NCBI RefSeq assembly: GCF_014646695.1
Contig: NZ_BMNT01000049.1
Span: forward strand, 1 to 57,339
Direction: 5' to 3'
DNA from: Sphaerisporangium melleum
GTDB taxonomy: Bacteria; Actinomycetota; Actinomycetes; Streptosporangiales; Streptosporangiaceae
Length of the DNA stretch: 57,339 nucleotides
Shown: piece by piece, positions 1 through 8,515 of the stretch
Numbering within the stretch: position 1 is the first letter of the stretch
Layout of the letters: every line of letters starts with the position of its first letter
Translations under genes and position numbers: made by a program
Notes under the pieces: generated by a model
Told to the model about the DNA's origin: nothing
Seen by the model: only the letters and a program-made list of their open reading frames with translations
Databases searched by the model: none

Positions 1-1
1 C

Positions 2-922
2 GGCCAGGGCACCGCCAACGGCACCCTGATCCAGCTGTACTCCTGCCACGGCGGCAACAACCAGAAGTGGACCTGGAACAGCGGATCCGGAAACCCCAGC
101 CCGACACCCACCCCCACCCCGACGCCCACGCCCACTCCCACCTCGCCGGGCGGGCCCGTCATCAACAACAACTACGCGGTCACCCGTGAAGGGGCCTACG
201 GCACCAACCGCTACACCGTGTACCGGCCGTCGAACCCCGCCGCCGTCGCGGGCACCATGCCCGTGCTGGCCTTCGGCAACGGCGCCTGCGCGCACACCGA
301 CGGGAGCGAGGTGGTCCAGGCGCTGACGTTCATCGCGGCCCGCGGATTCGTCGTGGTGGACACCGCGTCGGTCGACGGCTCCGCCAACGGAGTGGCCAGC
401 GGAAACCCGATCCCGTCGCTGCTGACCGACGCGATCACCTGGGCCCAGCAGGAGAACGCCCGCAGCGGCTCGCCGCTCTACCAGCGCCTCGATCTGTCCA
501 AGGTCGCCACCGCCGGCCACTCCTGCGGCGGACTGGAAGCCCTGATCGCCGGCCAGGACTCGCGGGTCAAGAGCGTCATCTCGCTGGACAGCGGGCTGTT
601 CGCCGACGGCTCGTTCGGGTACTCGCGCTCGGAGCTCAACAAGCTGCACACCCCCGTGCTGTTCATGGACGGCGGGTCCTCCGACATCGCCTACGACAAC
701 ACCCGGGCCAACTACGACCTCGTCCAGGTGCCCGCCGTGCTGGCCGAGCACCCGCAGGCCGGTCACACCGGCTTCATCACCGGCTCCCAGCGGACCGATG
801 GCATGACGACGGTGGTCCAGTTCCTGGACATGACGCTCAACGGCAACGCCACGGCCCGCTCGTACATCCTGTCGGACCTGGCCGGCAAGTCCCCCTGGTA
901 CGTCCGCACCAAGAACTTCTGA
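2..922 (+). CDS. Secreted alpha/beta hydrolase with N-terminal ricin-type lectin tail (5'-truncated by window)
   Basis: The reading frame is open from base 2, so the start lies outside the window. The first ~25 residues look like the last repeat of a ricin B-type (CBM13) lectin, with a QNK-W-like 'NNQKWTW' motif. A Pro-Thr linker of repeated PT units follows at about bases 95-145, then a cutinase/dienelactone-hydrolase-like fold. The nucleophile elbow is GHSCGG; a likely acid lies in 'LFMDGG..D' and the catalytic His in 'AGHTG'. A lectin plus PT linker implies an exported enzyme acting on a polysaccharide or its ester substituents, such as an acetyl- or feruloyl-esterase, but the substrate is not readable. 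Stop at 920-922. Confidence 0.8.
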   Translation, partial: GQGTANGTLIQLYSCHGGNNQKWTWNSGSGNPSPTPTPTPTPTPTPTSPGGPVINNNYAVTREGAYGTNRYTVYRPSNPAAVAGTMPVLAFGNGACAHTDGSEVVQALTFIAARGFVVVDTASVDGSANGVASGNPIPSLLTDAITWAQQENARSGSPLYQRLDLSKVATAGHSCGGLEALIAGQDSRVKSVISLDSGLFADGSFGYSRSELNKLHTPVLFMDGGSSDIAYDNTRANYDLVQVPAVLAEHPQAGHTGFITGSQRTDGMTTVVQFLDMTLNGNATARSYILSDLAGKSPWYVRTKNF

Positions 923-938
923 TCCCGGCCACCCCACC

Positions 939-973
939 CCGCCGGCGAGCCGCCCCAAACGGCCCGCCGGCGG
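939..973 (+). terminator. GC-rich hairpin after the hydrolase
   Basis: The inverted repeat CCGCCGGC / GCCGGCGG (8-bp stem, 19-nt loop) begins 17 bases after the hydrolase stop. There is no T-run, as is usual for actinomycete terminators. Confidence 0.45.
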
Positions 974-1073
974 CCCACCTCCCAGAGAGCCCCCTGGACG
1001 CTTACGCCATCACCGGGTGCGCCAGGTACTCCATTGCAGGCCGCGCGCCCCTCGGCTGTCCTACGCTCACACC

Positions 1074-1739
1074 GTGAAGGCCGTGGTGTTCGACATCGGT
1101 GAAACGCTGGTCCGCGACGATCGGCACTGGGGCTCCTGGGCCGACTGGCTCGGTATCCCCCGCCACACCCTCTCGGCGATGGTCGGCGCTGTGACCGCGC
1201 TCGGTATGGACAACGCCGAAGCCCTGCGCCTCGCCCGGCCCGGCATCGATCTGAACGCCGAGCGACGAGCGCGCGAGGCGGCCGGTCAGGGCGAGCACCT
1301 CGACGAAAGCGACCTGTACGCCGATGTCCGGCCTGGCCTGCTGGCTCTGCGGGAGATGGGGCTGCGCGTGTGCGTCGCGGGGAACCAGACCAAACGGGCG
1401 GGTGATCTCCTACGCGCCATGGATCTCCCGGCCGACGCCATCGCCACCAGCCAGGAGTGGGGGGTGGCCAAACCCGAGTTGGGGTTCTTCGAGCAGGTGG
1501 TCCGCCTCGCCGATACACCCGCCGACGAGATCCTGTACGTCGGCGACCATCCGGCCAACGACATCGCCCCGGCCAGGACGTTCGGGCTGCGAGCCTGCCT
1601 TATCCGGCGCGGCCCGTGGGGACATCTGTGGAGCGACGACCCGGCGGTACGCGCCGCGGCCGACTGGCGGATCGACAGCATCGCCGAGTTGCCCGCCCTG
1701 CTGGCGCGCGGACGGAACGGCAGTGCGTTCGGCGCGTGA
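1074..1739 (+). CDS. HAD-superfamily hydrolase
   Basis: A 221-residue haloacid-dehalogenase-like hydrolase, probably a phosphatase for a small phosphorylated metabolite in the cytosol. Motif I is 'VFDIGETL' (nucleophile Asp6; the usual second Asp is Gly, as in some DxGxT members). Motif II is around 'VAGNQ', motif III Lys is in 'AKPELGFF', and motif IV is 'YVGDHPANDI'. The GTG at 1074 is chosen because the protein then begins directly with the motif I strand; an upstream in-frame ATG at 1017 would add residues unlike the family. The 3' end overlaps the next gene by 17 bases, suggesting co-translation with the XRE regulator. Confidence 0.8.
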   Translation: MKAVVFDIGETLVRDDRHWGSWADWLGIPRHTLSAMVGAVTALGMDNAEALRLARPGIDLNAERRAREAAGQGEHLDESDLYADVRPGLLALREMGLRVCVAGNQTKRAGDLLRAMDLPADAIATSQEWGVAKPELGFFEQVVRLADTPADEILYVGDHPANDIAPARTFGLRACLIRRGPWGHLWSDDPAVRAAADWRIDSIAELPALLARGRNGSAFGA

Positions 1740-2898
1740 CAGCGGCGGTCTAGGGAGGCGCATCGCCGCGATCCGCCGGGCACGCCGCATGTCACAGGCC
1801 GACCTGGCCCAGGCGTCCGCCGTCTCGCTGAGCATGATCAGGAAGATCGAGCAGGGCGGCCGCAACCCGAGCGACGCGATCATGGACGCGATCACCAGCG
1901 CGCTCGGTGTGGATCCCGCCCACCTCCTCGGCGGTGGCAACCGCCTGGACGGGCGCGTCCACCAGTCGATCCCCACGATTCGGATGCTGATCGCCGCCCA
2001 CGAGTTCCCCGACGACGGCCCGGTGCGTCCCGTCCCTCTGTTGCGCACCGCTGTAGAGGAACTCGTCGTCCTGCGGCTGAATGCTCAGTACGTTCGGCTG
2101 TCCCACACCCTGCCCGACCTCCTCGCCGAACTCATCCGCGGCCTGCACAGCGGCGGTGACCTGCCTCGCGACCTCGCCCCGCTCCTCGTCGCCACATGCC
2201 GCTCGGCCGACGCGGTCGCCTACAAGTACCGCTACCTGGACCTGTCAGCACGTCTGATCGATCTGATGCGCGCCACCGCGACAGCGGCCGGAGATCCCCT
2301 CCTACGGGCATCGACGGCCTACGTACAGACCGAGACCTTCTTCGCGGCACGCGCCTACCAGGCCGGCCTACGTGCTCTCGAAGCAGAGATCGACCGTCTC
2401 GGCCCCGGTCGCTCTCCACGCCATCTCGGCGTCCTGGGTGCCCTCCACATGCGGGCCGCCGTCATCGCCGCCCGCACCGCGGCCCCCGACGCCGCCACGC
2501 GGCACCTGGCCGAAGCGCGTCGCCTCGGCGACCTCGTCCCGGAGGGCATCTACCACGGCACCGCGTTCGGGCCGTCCTCGGTACGGATCCACGAGGTGTC
2601 GGTCGCGGTCGGCCTGGGTCGGCTACAGCCCGCGCTGGAACTGGCCGCCACCTGGACACCTCCAGACGAGATGCCGGCCGAACGCCGCAGCGGCTTCCAC
2701 ATCGAGGTCGCCAGGGCGCAACTGTGGGCGGGCCGCCCGGCCGCCGCCTTCCAATCTCTGCGGATGGCCCGCCGCATCGCTCCGCTGCACACACGCGAGC
2801 ATCAATGGGTACGCGAGGACGTCGAGTCCCTCCTGCGGCTCCATCGTTCCCCCGGCGAGGCGCTGATCGGCTTCGCCGAGTGGGTCGGCGTGACCTGA
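1723..2898 (+). CDS. XRE-family HTH regulator with C-terminal TPR-like domain
   Basis: 391 residues from GTG 1723, inside the end of the HAD gene. An XRE helix-turn-helix occupies about residues 10-70 ('LGRRIAAIRRARRMSQADLAQ', then 'SMIRKIEQGGRNPS'). The remaining ~320 residues are alpha-helical and Ala/Leu/Arg-rich, with helix pairs like the TPR repeats of many actinomycete 390-400-residue XRE proteins. These typically control a linked small gene or enzyme. No ligand can be assigned. The 17-base overlap suggests the HAD hydrolase and the regulator share a transcript. Confidence 0.8.
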   Translation: MRSARDSGGLGRRIAAIRRARRMSQADLAQASAVSLSMIRKIEQGGRNPSDAIMDAITSALGVDPAHLLGGGNRLDGRVHQSIPTIRMLIAAHEFPDDGPVRPVPLLRTAVEELVVLRLNAQYVRLSHTLPDLLAELIRGLHSGGDLPRDLAPLLVATCRSADAVAYKYRYLDLSARLIDLMRATATAAGDPLLRASTAYVQTETFFAARAYQAGLRALEAEIDRLGPGRSPRHLGVLGALHMRAAVIAARTAAPDAATRHLAEARRLGDLVPEGIYHGTAFGPSSVRIHEVSVAVGLGRLQPALELAATWTPPDEMPAERRSGFHIEVARAQLWAGRPAAAFQSLRMARRIAPLHTREHQWVREDVESLLRLHRSPGEALIGFAEWVGVT

Positions 2899-3082
2899 CC
2901 TTGCGTCCCAGTGCCACAACCTGTGGCAGTTGGCATGGCGGAGCCGACACACCATGGTGACCGTCCGAATTCGAGTGCGGACGGAGCGTTGTTTCACGCC
3001 CTTCCCGTGCGCGGAGAGCGAGCCCGCCACGGTGCACGACCACCACGACGGGCCCTTGATCAGGAATCGAGGTCCTGACCCG

Positions 3083-3397
3083 ATGACCAACCCTAGCCAG
3101 ACCTCCGGACCACGCCGTGAGGAGAGCACGCCGCCGGTCTTGTGGACCTGGGATGCCGAGGCCCCGTGCGGGCGGGGCGTACGCGGCGTGACCCGGGTAC
3201 GGGACACGGCGCAGCGAGGGCTGATGGCGGCGCTGGACACCATGCCGGCGCGCAGCCACGGCACCATCCGCACCGCCCAGCTCGACATCCTGGCCTTCCC
3301 GTACCCGGACTACGTCTACGGCCCGGTCCTGATGGACGCCTACCGCGACGACACCGGCCGGATCGTCGTACGAACAGCAGCCCTGCGACACCCCTGA
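3083..3397 (+). CDS. Small hypothetical protein downstream of XRE regulator
   Basis: 104 residues from ATG 3083 (MTNPSQTSGP...). The first ~30 residues are polar and Pro-rich; the rest looks like a small alpha/beta domain with 'VLWTWDAEAPCGRG' and 'FPYPDYVYGPVLMDAYRDD'. I do not recognise the family. In-frame ATG codons at 2930 and 2954 would give longer products, but the extension is Arg-rich and low quality. Its position 184 bases after an XRE-TPR regulator resembles the common actinomycete arrangement of such a regulator with a small partner, but no function follows. Confidence 0.5.
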   Translation: MTNPSQTSGPRREESTPPVLWTWDAEAPCGRGVRGVTRVRDTAQRGLMAALDTMPARSHGTIRTAQLDILAFPYPDYVYGPVLMDAYRDDTGRIVVRTAALRHP

Positions 3398-3527
3398 CCG
3401 GCCCGCTGGCGACGAGCAACCTCGCTCCCGCCACCCCGTACAATCCGGGATGGCGGACACGCCGGCACGTGGCCCGCGTCCCCAGCGGTACGCGGGCGCC
3501 CGCCAGATCATGCACAATTAGCCGAGA

Positions 3528-3601
3528 GCGCCCTTAGCTCAGCTGGATAGAGCACCGGACTTCTAATCCGACGGTCGCAGGTTCGAATCCTGCAGGGCGC
3601 G
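3528..3601 (+). tRNA. tRNA-Arg(TCT)
   Basis: A cloverleaf can be folded: acceptor GCGCCCT / AGGGCGC, D-arm AGCTCAGCTGGATAGAGC, anticodon loop CTTCTAA giving anticodon TCT, and a T-loop with TTCGAAT. The CCA end is not encoded. Position 27-43 is a C-A mismatch in the anticodon stem. The 3' half (from 3559) is duplicated at 8516, marking it as the attachment site of the following island. Confidence 0.95.
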
Positions 3602-3605
3602 CCCT
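3559..3605 (+). repeat. attL-like 47-bp direct repeat (tRNA-Arg 3' half)
   Basis: This is identical over 47 bases to 8516-8562. It runs from the anticodon loop through the T-arm to just beyond the discriminator base, the standard crossover region for tyrosine integrases that use tRNA genes. Confidence 0.85.
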
Positions 3606-3612
3606 CCAGACT

Positions 3613-3642
3613 AGGTCACCCACCCGCTGACCTGGTCTTTTA
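3613..3642 (+). terminator. tRNA-Arg terminator (left copy)
   Basis: AGGTCA / TGACCT stem followed by GGTCTTTTA. A diverged copy of the same hairpin follows the right repeat at 8568-8600, so the island brought or kept its own terminator for the rebuilt tRNA. Confidence 0.6.
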
Positions 3643-3754
3643 CGTTGATCGGCATGTGACACCACCCGCAGCCGGATGCCACCGAAAGCAGCCCTCAGCG
3701 GGTGCTCACGGGATATACGCGGGATGAAAACAGCGACGTTTGCCCAGGTCAGAG

Positions 3755-3794
3755 GCACAAAAACGGAGGGCCACGGGATGACCGCAACCCTCCG
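3755..3794 (-). terminator. Intrinsic terminator for the 3909-4514 gene
   Basis: The perfect 7-bp stem CGGAGGG (3764-3770) / CCCTCCG (3788-3794), read on the minus strand, is followed at once by a TTTTT run (complement of 3759-3763). It lies 114 bases past the stop of the minus-strand gene. Apart from this and the tRNA terminator, 3606-3908 holds no gene I can support. Confidence 0.6.
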
Positions 3795-3908
3795 AGGGTA
3801 GATCATTTCCACGCCGACAGCGCCTCGGCGATCCGCTGTTGCGATCTCCCGCTGCCCGTCGATGCACGTGCGTAGACGCGGAGCAACACGTCCACGCTGT
3901 CATGCAGG

Positions 3909-4514
3909 TCACCGGTTGGCGGGATCAAAGCGAAGACCCCCATCAGTCGGCATGAGGTAACCCATCCAGCGTTCTTCGGGAGCCGCGCCATTGAGTTGGC
4001 ATGCTTCAACGTCGCCATATGTCTCGAAGCCGATCAAGCCGAGTCGAAACTGCACCTCGTGGAAGATGCTTGTGCCGATGGAGGCCAGCCAGTTGTCCAC
4101 GCTGTGCCGCCAAGTCAACGAGGCTTCTCCGCTGCTCTCATCGAAGGGGAACCCGCCGATGCGCTCGTCCACACGTTCCAAGGCACCCATGGGAAGGTAG
4201 AAGTCGAGCCAGTCTGCACCGTCATCCTCACGGATGGCCAAGCATCCGCACACCACTCGCTGGCCGGTCGGAAGCGTGACCGTGCCCCGCAGGTGACCGA
4301 ATTCGGCCAGTGCTGAAACGGTACAGGGCACCTCGTCCTGCTCGTTGGGCTCAAGATCATTGCGACCATAGCAGCCCTCGATGGCGGCAGCTCGCCAGAG
4401 GGCCGACAGCGCTACTTGAAGACGTTCATCACTGGTGTCACCGATCTTGATGGCCAGTTCGTAGAATCCGCCGAACCAGTTTTCGCTGTCGCTAAACCGC
4501 GTCGGGTCTTGCAT
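3909..4514 (-). CDS. Hypothetical island protein
   Basis: 201 residues from ATG 4514, chosen because GGAG lies 7 bases upstream; in-frame sequence further up is low-complexity Arg/Pro. The protein is acidic and soluble, with no signal or membrane segment. It contains 'FYELAIKIG', 'VVCGCLAIREDDGADWLDFYLP' and 'HEVQFRLGLIGFETYGDVE'. The acidic single-domain character and its place in an island recall immunity or anti-toxin proteins, but I do not recognise a family and give no function. It is separated from the defence-like operon by about 660 bases and has its own terminator. Confidence 0.65.
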   Translation of the reverse strand: MQDPTRFSDSENWFGGFYELAIKIGDTSDERLQVALSALWRAAAIEGCYGRNDLEPNEQDEVPCTVSALAEFGHLRGTVTLPTGQRVVCGCLAIREDDGADWLDFYLPMGALERVDERIGGFPFDESSGEASLTWRHSVDNWLASIGTSIFHEVQFRLGLIGFETYGDVEACQLNGAAPEERWMGYLMPTDGGLRFDPANR

Positions 4515-5175
4515 GCTAGGGCTCCAGGCGACGTGAGGAAGGTTGCAGGGATAACCCGCCTTCGAACGATCAAGGCGACGGCGCTCCGCGCCGCCGCACG
4601 GCCCGCCGCCCGCTCCGCCTGGCCGGGCGTGCGGCGTGGACGCCGGTCCCGGCCGGCGGCGGGAACGCGGGCCGCCCGCCGCACGGAGCACCCGCCGTAC
4701 CAAGCCTCACCCGCCGACCAGGGACGCGCCGCCGCTGCACATATGCGGCACGACGATCGCCATGCTTTGGTTGGCCATCGCACGGGGTTTGGGGCGATCG
4801 AAGGGCTGCGACTTCGTTCCTCAGCCCCAGCCCACCGGAAACCTGGTCACGGTCCCGCTCGTGTCTTTGAAGGTCCGTCGAGCCCCTAAGACACCTTCGC
4901 TGCATAACAAGGCCCCGGCCCGTTGCCGAAAGGCTCGCCAGGCAGGTATGGCGGCCAACTAGATCACTGTGACCCGTGTGCCCCGTTACAGCACGGACCA
5001 CTTATACGCATAGAGGCAAGAGCCTGGCCATCTCTCCGCGGGTCAGGCCGGGCATGTGGCTGGAGAACGGTCCCGTCTAGCGGCGGGACTCAGGCCGCGC
5101 TGCATCTAGCGACGCGCTAACTCCAGCACCACACCGCCGCAGTAATGCTGCCCGCAGGATCGCCCCTCAAAGGGT
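4515..5175. other. Gene-free stretch within the island
   Basis: No frame here looks coding. 4565-4740 is extremely GC-rich with short palindromic runs (for example GGCGCTCCGCGCC near 4580). 4740-5175 is of mixed composition. It could be a scar from deletion of integrase-type genes, but nothing recognisable remains. Confidence 0.4.
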
Positions 5176-5832
5176 CTATGACGTCTCGTCACGTATGACG
5201 CTGGAGCCTCCCTCAAGCAGCTCCCCAGATACCAAGCGCGGTAGCAACCACTCATGTAGTCGCTCGCATTCCCGGATGAGCTGGCTGTGCGCGGCAATTT
5301 TCTCTTCCAAGGCACCAAGTATGTCCGAAACGGCGGACTGAACGCTGAGTGGAGCCGCCACAAAGGGAAGATCACCTAGCACCTGGGTGCTAAGGCTGGG
5401 GATGGTAGAAAATTTAGCGTTGCCCTTAATCCAAGCCCGGACCTGCGGATGACGGAGATATTGCAGAACATAGCCCGAATTCACGGAATTAACGAGTCGC
5501 AGTCTTAGGCAGGAAGTGCCTAAAACCCATCCGTCATTTTCGGGACCAACCAACGCTGCTCGTCCCAAGTCGCCCGTCCGCACACACACTAGGTCCCCAG
5601 CACGGACGCGATAGCGCTGAAGGCGCTTAGCTGCCTGAGGCGACACACTCCTGGCCGCTTCACGGGTGACCCTGAACCAGCTGATCTCGCTTGGTGTCAG
5701 CACGGGGACACCTGCCTCGCCGAGGGGTAGGAGATCTGACTTGATGTTCGCGGGCCCAGCTTGGATATTCGCAACCTCCCCGAACGGGAGTTGGCGCCAG
5801 CTATCTGGAACCGGTCCGATCACTGTTTCCAT
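5176..5832 (-). CDS. hsdS: Half-size type I specificity subunit (HsdS, single target-recognition domain)
   Basis: 218 residues, about half a normal HsdS (~400). One target-recognition domain ('WRQLPFGEVANIQAGP...GVPVLTPSEI', 'GDLVCVRTGDLGRAALV', 'LRHPQVRAWIKGNAKFSTIPSLS...LGDLPFVAAPL') is followed by one conserved coiled-coil helix ('QSAVSDILGALEEKIAAHSQLIRECERLHEWLLPRLVSGEL'). Half-subunits can dimerise to make a palindromic specificity. The start ATG 5832 lies inside the end of the methylase gene (13-base overlap) with GAAGG upstream, so translation is coupled. The TRD would set the DNA sequence methylated or recognised. Confidence 0.85.
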   Translation of the reverse strand: METVIGPVPDSWRQLPFGEVANIQAGPANIKSDLLPLGEAGVPVLTPSEISWFRVTREAARSVSPQAAKRLQRYRVRAGDLVCVRTGDLGRAALVGPENDGWVLGTSCLRLRLVNSVNSGYVLQYLRHPQVRAWIKGNAKFSTIPSLSTQVLGDLPFVAAPLSVQSAVSDILGALEEKIAAHSQLIRECERLHEWLLPRLVSGELLEGGSSVIRDETS

Positions 5833-7331
5833 CCAGTAACCTTCTTTAGCTGCTCGTGGGCGTGCGCATCAGCGGCTTGGACAGCATGCTCCGCTTCGAC
5901 CAGACTGCGGAAGCGCTCAGCAAGGGTTCCACCGTTGTACGGGGCTAGCGTCCTAGAGATGTAGCGGCCCGGGCTGAGGTTGTAATCCTGCTCATGGATC
6001 TCCGTGAGGGATACCAGACGTGCCCGCTTTCCAGGCTCCGCAGAAGCAAGAAGCTGGATATCGCGGCTGCTGAGCTTACGTTGGGGCCTGTCGGCCATGT
6101 ACCCGAGGTCCGTACCGTCCACCATGAGTACGTTCTGCGGCCCGGATTTGCGCAGGACCCACAGCGTCACTGGGATCCCTGTATTGACAAACAAGCCCGA
6201 AGGTAGCGCAATAATCCGCTCAACCACTCCAGCCTTGACCATAGCTGCTCTGATGTTACGTTCGGCTCCATGAGAGAATGTCGATCCATTAGGCATAATC
6301 ACGGCGGCTCGCCCGCCCTGTGCCAGACGTTCATAAGCGTCACACAGCCAGGCAAAGTTGGCGTTCCTCGGCGGCACGGTCCCAAAGCGGCTCTGCCATG
6401 GGCGTTCCCCAAGTTGCAGGTTGAAGGGCGGATTCGACATGATAACCCGGTATTGGCGTTCAACACCCTCGGGCGACGGCGCGGCGTCAGGGGTGATCTC
6501 GCCCCGCCTGCCCCGGAGGGCCAAGGTCAACGATGCCATCCGGGCTGACCGGTTCCACAGCGCATGCCCACGTACCGCTCCCTCTACAACTCCCGCGACG
6601 CTCGCCAGGAGACCCCCGTTACCGCAGCATGGATCGCAAACCTCGTCATCTTTTGCGGGAGAGGTAGCTCCTAGCATGAGATCAACGACGGAACGTGGCG
6701 TGTAGTGTTCTGCGCCTTTTACGAGCCACTCGGATGCCGTCTCGACAAAGCCATCCACAAGCGCAGACCACCCGTCATCACCGGTCGGCGGCGTGAGGGC
6801 ATCGAGGCTATTCAATAGATCCAAGGCGATCTGTGCCTTTCTCTCCCTGGGACCTATATAGCTAAGCTCATAGTTCTTGCGCCACAGAAACTCGTTGAGG
6901 GCTTGGAGTGCCGAGACTTCAGTAGCCCGGTCTTTGAGCGCGGCCCAACCAGGCTCATCCCGAAGTCGAAGAAGCAAAAGTTCCAGCAGCATGTCTGGCT
7001 CGCTACTTAGTTCCTGGAAACAAGGCAGTCGCAGCAACCGTGCCCAAACTCCGCTCGCCTTCTCTGCGGACTCCGATTCCTTCGATATTTCACCAGTCGC
7101 CCGAAAACGATCACCATACGTACGACCCTCGTCCTCGTTTGGACGCAGGGAGCTCCTATCGATTCTGCGCCTATCAAGCCAGCTGGCGACTTCGTCAGCA
7201 CGAAAGACCTCGCGACCCTCATGTTCGACCGGTGCAGGAAAACTGTCCCGATGTCGACGACGCCAGTTGCTAACGGCTCCCGGCTTGACCCCGGCACGGC
7301 GAGCGATGTCTCCGAGAGATACAAGTGTCAT
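5820..7331 (-). CDS. hsdM: Type I-like adenine-N6 methyltransferase (HsdM) with N-terminal MerR-like HTH
   Basis: 503 residues. Residues 1-55 form a winged-HTH-like 'LVSLGDIARRAGVKPGAVSNWRRRH' segment, not part of canonical HsdM. HsdM core features follow: 'HYTPRSVVDLM', SAM motif I 'CDPCCGNGG' (Asp233), catalytic motif IV 'SNPPF' (Asn300), then 'MPNG..FSHGAE..IR' and 'ALPSGLF..TGIPV'. AGGAG lies 5 bases before ATG 7331. It follows the HEPN gene by 8 bases and overlaps hsdS, forming one operon. No HsdR restriction gene is present, so it is either a stand-alone modification enzyme or one whose effector is the HEPN partner. Confidence 0.88.
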   Translation of the reverse strand: MTLVSLGDIARRAGVKPGAVSNWRRRHRDSFPAPVEHEGREVFRADEVASWLDRRRIDRSSLRPNEDEGRTYGDRFRATGEISKESESAEKASGVWARLLRLPCFQELSSEPDMLLELLLLRLRDEPGWAALKDRATEVSALQALNEFLWRKNYELSYIGPRERKAQIALDLLNSLDALTPPTGDDGWSALVDGFVETASEWLVKGAEHYTPRSVVDLMLGATSPAKDDEVCDPCCGNGGLLASVAGVVEGAVRGHALWNRSARMASLTLALRGRRGEITPDAAPSPEGVERQYRVIMSNPPFNLQLGERPWQSRFGTVPPRNANFAWLCDAYERLAQGGRAAVIMPNGSTFSHGAERNIRAAMVKAGVVERIIALPSGLFVNTGIPVTLWVLRKSGPQNVLMVDGTDLGYMADRPQRKLSSRDIQLLASAEPGKRARLVSLTEIHEQDYNLSPGRYISRTLAPYNGGTLAERFRSLVEAEHAVQAADAHAHEQLKKVTGWKQ

Positions 7332-7339
7332 ACCGTCTC

Positions 7340-8014
7340 CTAAAAGCGGGGTGCCATGGAACCGCTACAGACGCCGTTCTTGCGGCCGAGCACTTCGGCA
7401 ACACGGTCCAGATGCGGAAGACGACGCGCGACCCCAGGCTCTAGATAGCCAAGCATTCTGCAGATCTTCGCGTAGTCCGCGGCAAGATCCCGGTGGTGGA
7501 TCGGCTCGTGGTGCATGATCCGGTTGCGCAAGAGGACAAGCGACAGGAGTCCGTCGTGGAGTGCACGCCGAGTCTCACGGCAGTTACGGAAGACACCGTG
7601 GACGACGGGGACCCACAGGGTACGGTCGTAGCGCCGGCTCAGGAGCGAGACCCAGAAGCCGAACGAGAGCTCAGCTACTACGTCGTCCGGGCCAGGGATG
7701 CGGCCAGCATACTGCCCTGCATTCTCCCGGGCACGGGCAACCGCCTCCCGAATTTTCCGATCGTTGTGGTCCCCTAGGGCGGTGGCCTGCCACCAGTCGG
7801 AACGCGCGAAATGGCCTTTCAGCGTGTCATGGAGAACATTGCGAAGACAGACTTCGAGGAAGTGAAGGGGGCCGTAGAACGCGGCCGCCGCCTCCACGTT
7901 CCAGTAATACAAGCGTTCCGCGCGCTCCGCGTCTGCGCCAGAGGCGAGCAGATAGGGCGCCAGACGAGGGGCCGAGAGGGTGCGACGCATCCAAGCGGGC
8001 AGCTGCGGGTTCAC
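7340..8014 (-). CDS. Abi-like (Abi_2) HEPN protein
   Basis: 224 residues; GTG 8014 is preceded by GGAGGAAC. The layout is that of Abi_2-like abortive-infection proteins: 'RLYYWNVEAAAAFYGPLHFLEVCLRNVLHDTL' near the N-terminus, 'VVAELSFGFWVSLLSRRYDRTLW' in the middle, and 'LLRNRIMHHEPIHHRDL' towards the end. The last contains the HEPN ribonuclease signature R-x4-H (Arg163...His168). HEPN proteins of this type are RNA-cleaving or NTP-transferase-linked toxins in phage defence. Being first in the operon with an HTH-methylase and specificity subunit suggests the methylase complex controls it, but this is inference. Confidence 0.82.
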   Translation of the reverse strand: MNPQLPAWMRRTLSAPRLAPYLLASGADAERAERLYYWNVEAAAAFYGPLHFLEVCLRNVLHDTLKGHFARSDWWQATALGDHNDRKIREAVARARENAGQYAGRIPGPDDVVAELSFGFWVSLLSRRYDRTLWVPVVHGVFRNCRETRRALHDGLLSLVLLRNRIMHHEPIHHRDLAADYAKICRMLGYLEPGVARRLPHLDRVAEVLGRKNGVCSGSMAPRF

Positions 8015-8068
8015 AGTTCCTCCGGGCAGGGGGGAGCGACAGAACGTGTGGTAACCTAGCCGTGTAAG

Positions 8069-8127
8069 CCCCGGGTTCGCCTCTGCTCAGCACGCCACCC
8101 GGGGCACGGCCATATCTGGGCCCAGAT
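8069..8127 (-). promoter_or_regulatory. Palindromes upstream of the HEPN-hsdM-hsdS operon
   Basis: Two inverted repeats lie 55-115 bases before the HEPN start: CCCCGGGT (8069-8076) / ACCCGGGG (8097-8104), and the perfect 14-mer ATCTGGGCCCAGAT (8114-8127). They are candidate operators for the HTH domain of the methylase. A TAGGTT element on the minus strand (about 8050-8056) could be a -10 box. The rest of 8015-8515 holds no gene I can support. Confidence 0.35.
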
Positions 8128-8515
8128 CTCGAACCCGCCGTACTTGACGATACGCTTACCTGGCCGCAGTTGCAAGTGCATCAGAAATACTCGGAAGTGT
8201 GAACTCTCTCCGTGGGACGGACTGCTACGAGATCAAGTTCCGGTGGGCAGCCCAGTGATGGTCTCGACGCCGTCGAGACTGACCACCTCCGAGCCGTGGA
8301 TCCCGTCAATAGCGCGATCCCCTCCATGCGCGAGGTTCCTGATGACAGCAGAGTTGCTGCGATCGACGTGCTGACCTCCATCCTCAGCCAAACTCAGCCG
8401 GGTGACGGGCCCGCAGCCCTCGCGGGATATGCGCGGGATGGAGCGCCCGGCCGGCCAGTTCCCGAAGGGTTGCGGTGCAGGTCGGGCCGGGGACCGGGGT
8501 GGTGGTTGGCGTTCC

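Noticed and set aside
3708-3727. Short similarity CACGGGATATACGCGGGATG versus 8421-8440
   Set aside because: 18 of 20 bases match, but it is outside the 47-bp repeats, not symmetric about the island, and could be chance or a minor relic; not enough to call a second repeat.
3534-3812. Minus-strand open frame running through the tRNA-Arg ('PAGFEPATVGLEV...')
   Set aside because: It is the antisense of the tRNA; the same phrase type appears at 8384-8617 over the duplicated tRNA end and is a well-known spurious translation.
4570-5001. Possible short genes in the gene-free part of the island, both strands
   Set aside because: Low-complexity Arg/Ala/Pro translations with no start context; composition rather than coding.
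5176-8014. Complete type I restriction-modification system
   Set aside because: No HsdR-like helicase/nuclease is encoded anywhere in the window, so only modification and specificity parts are annotated.
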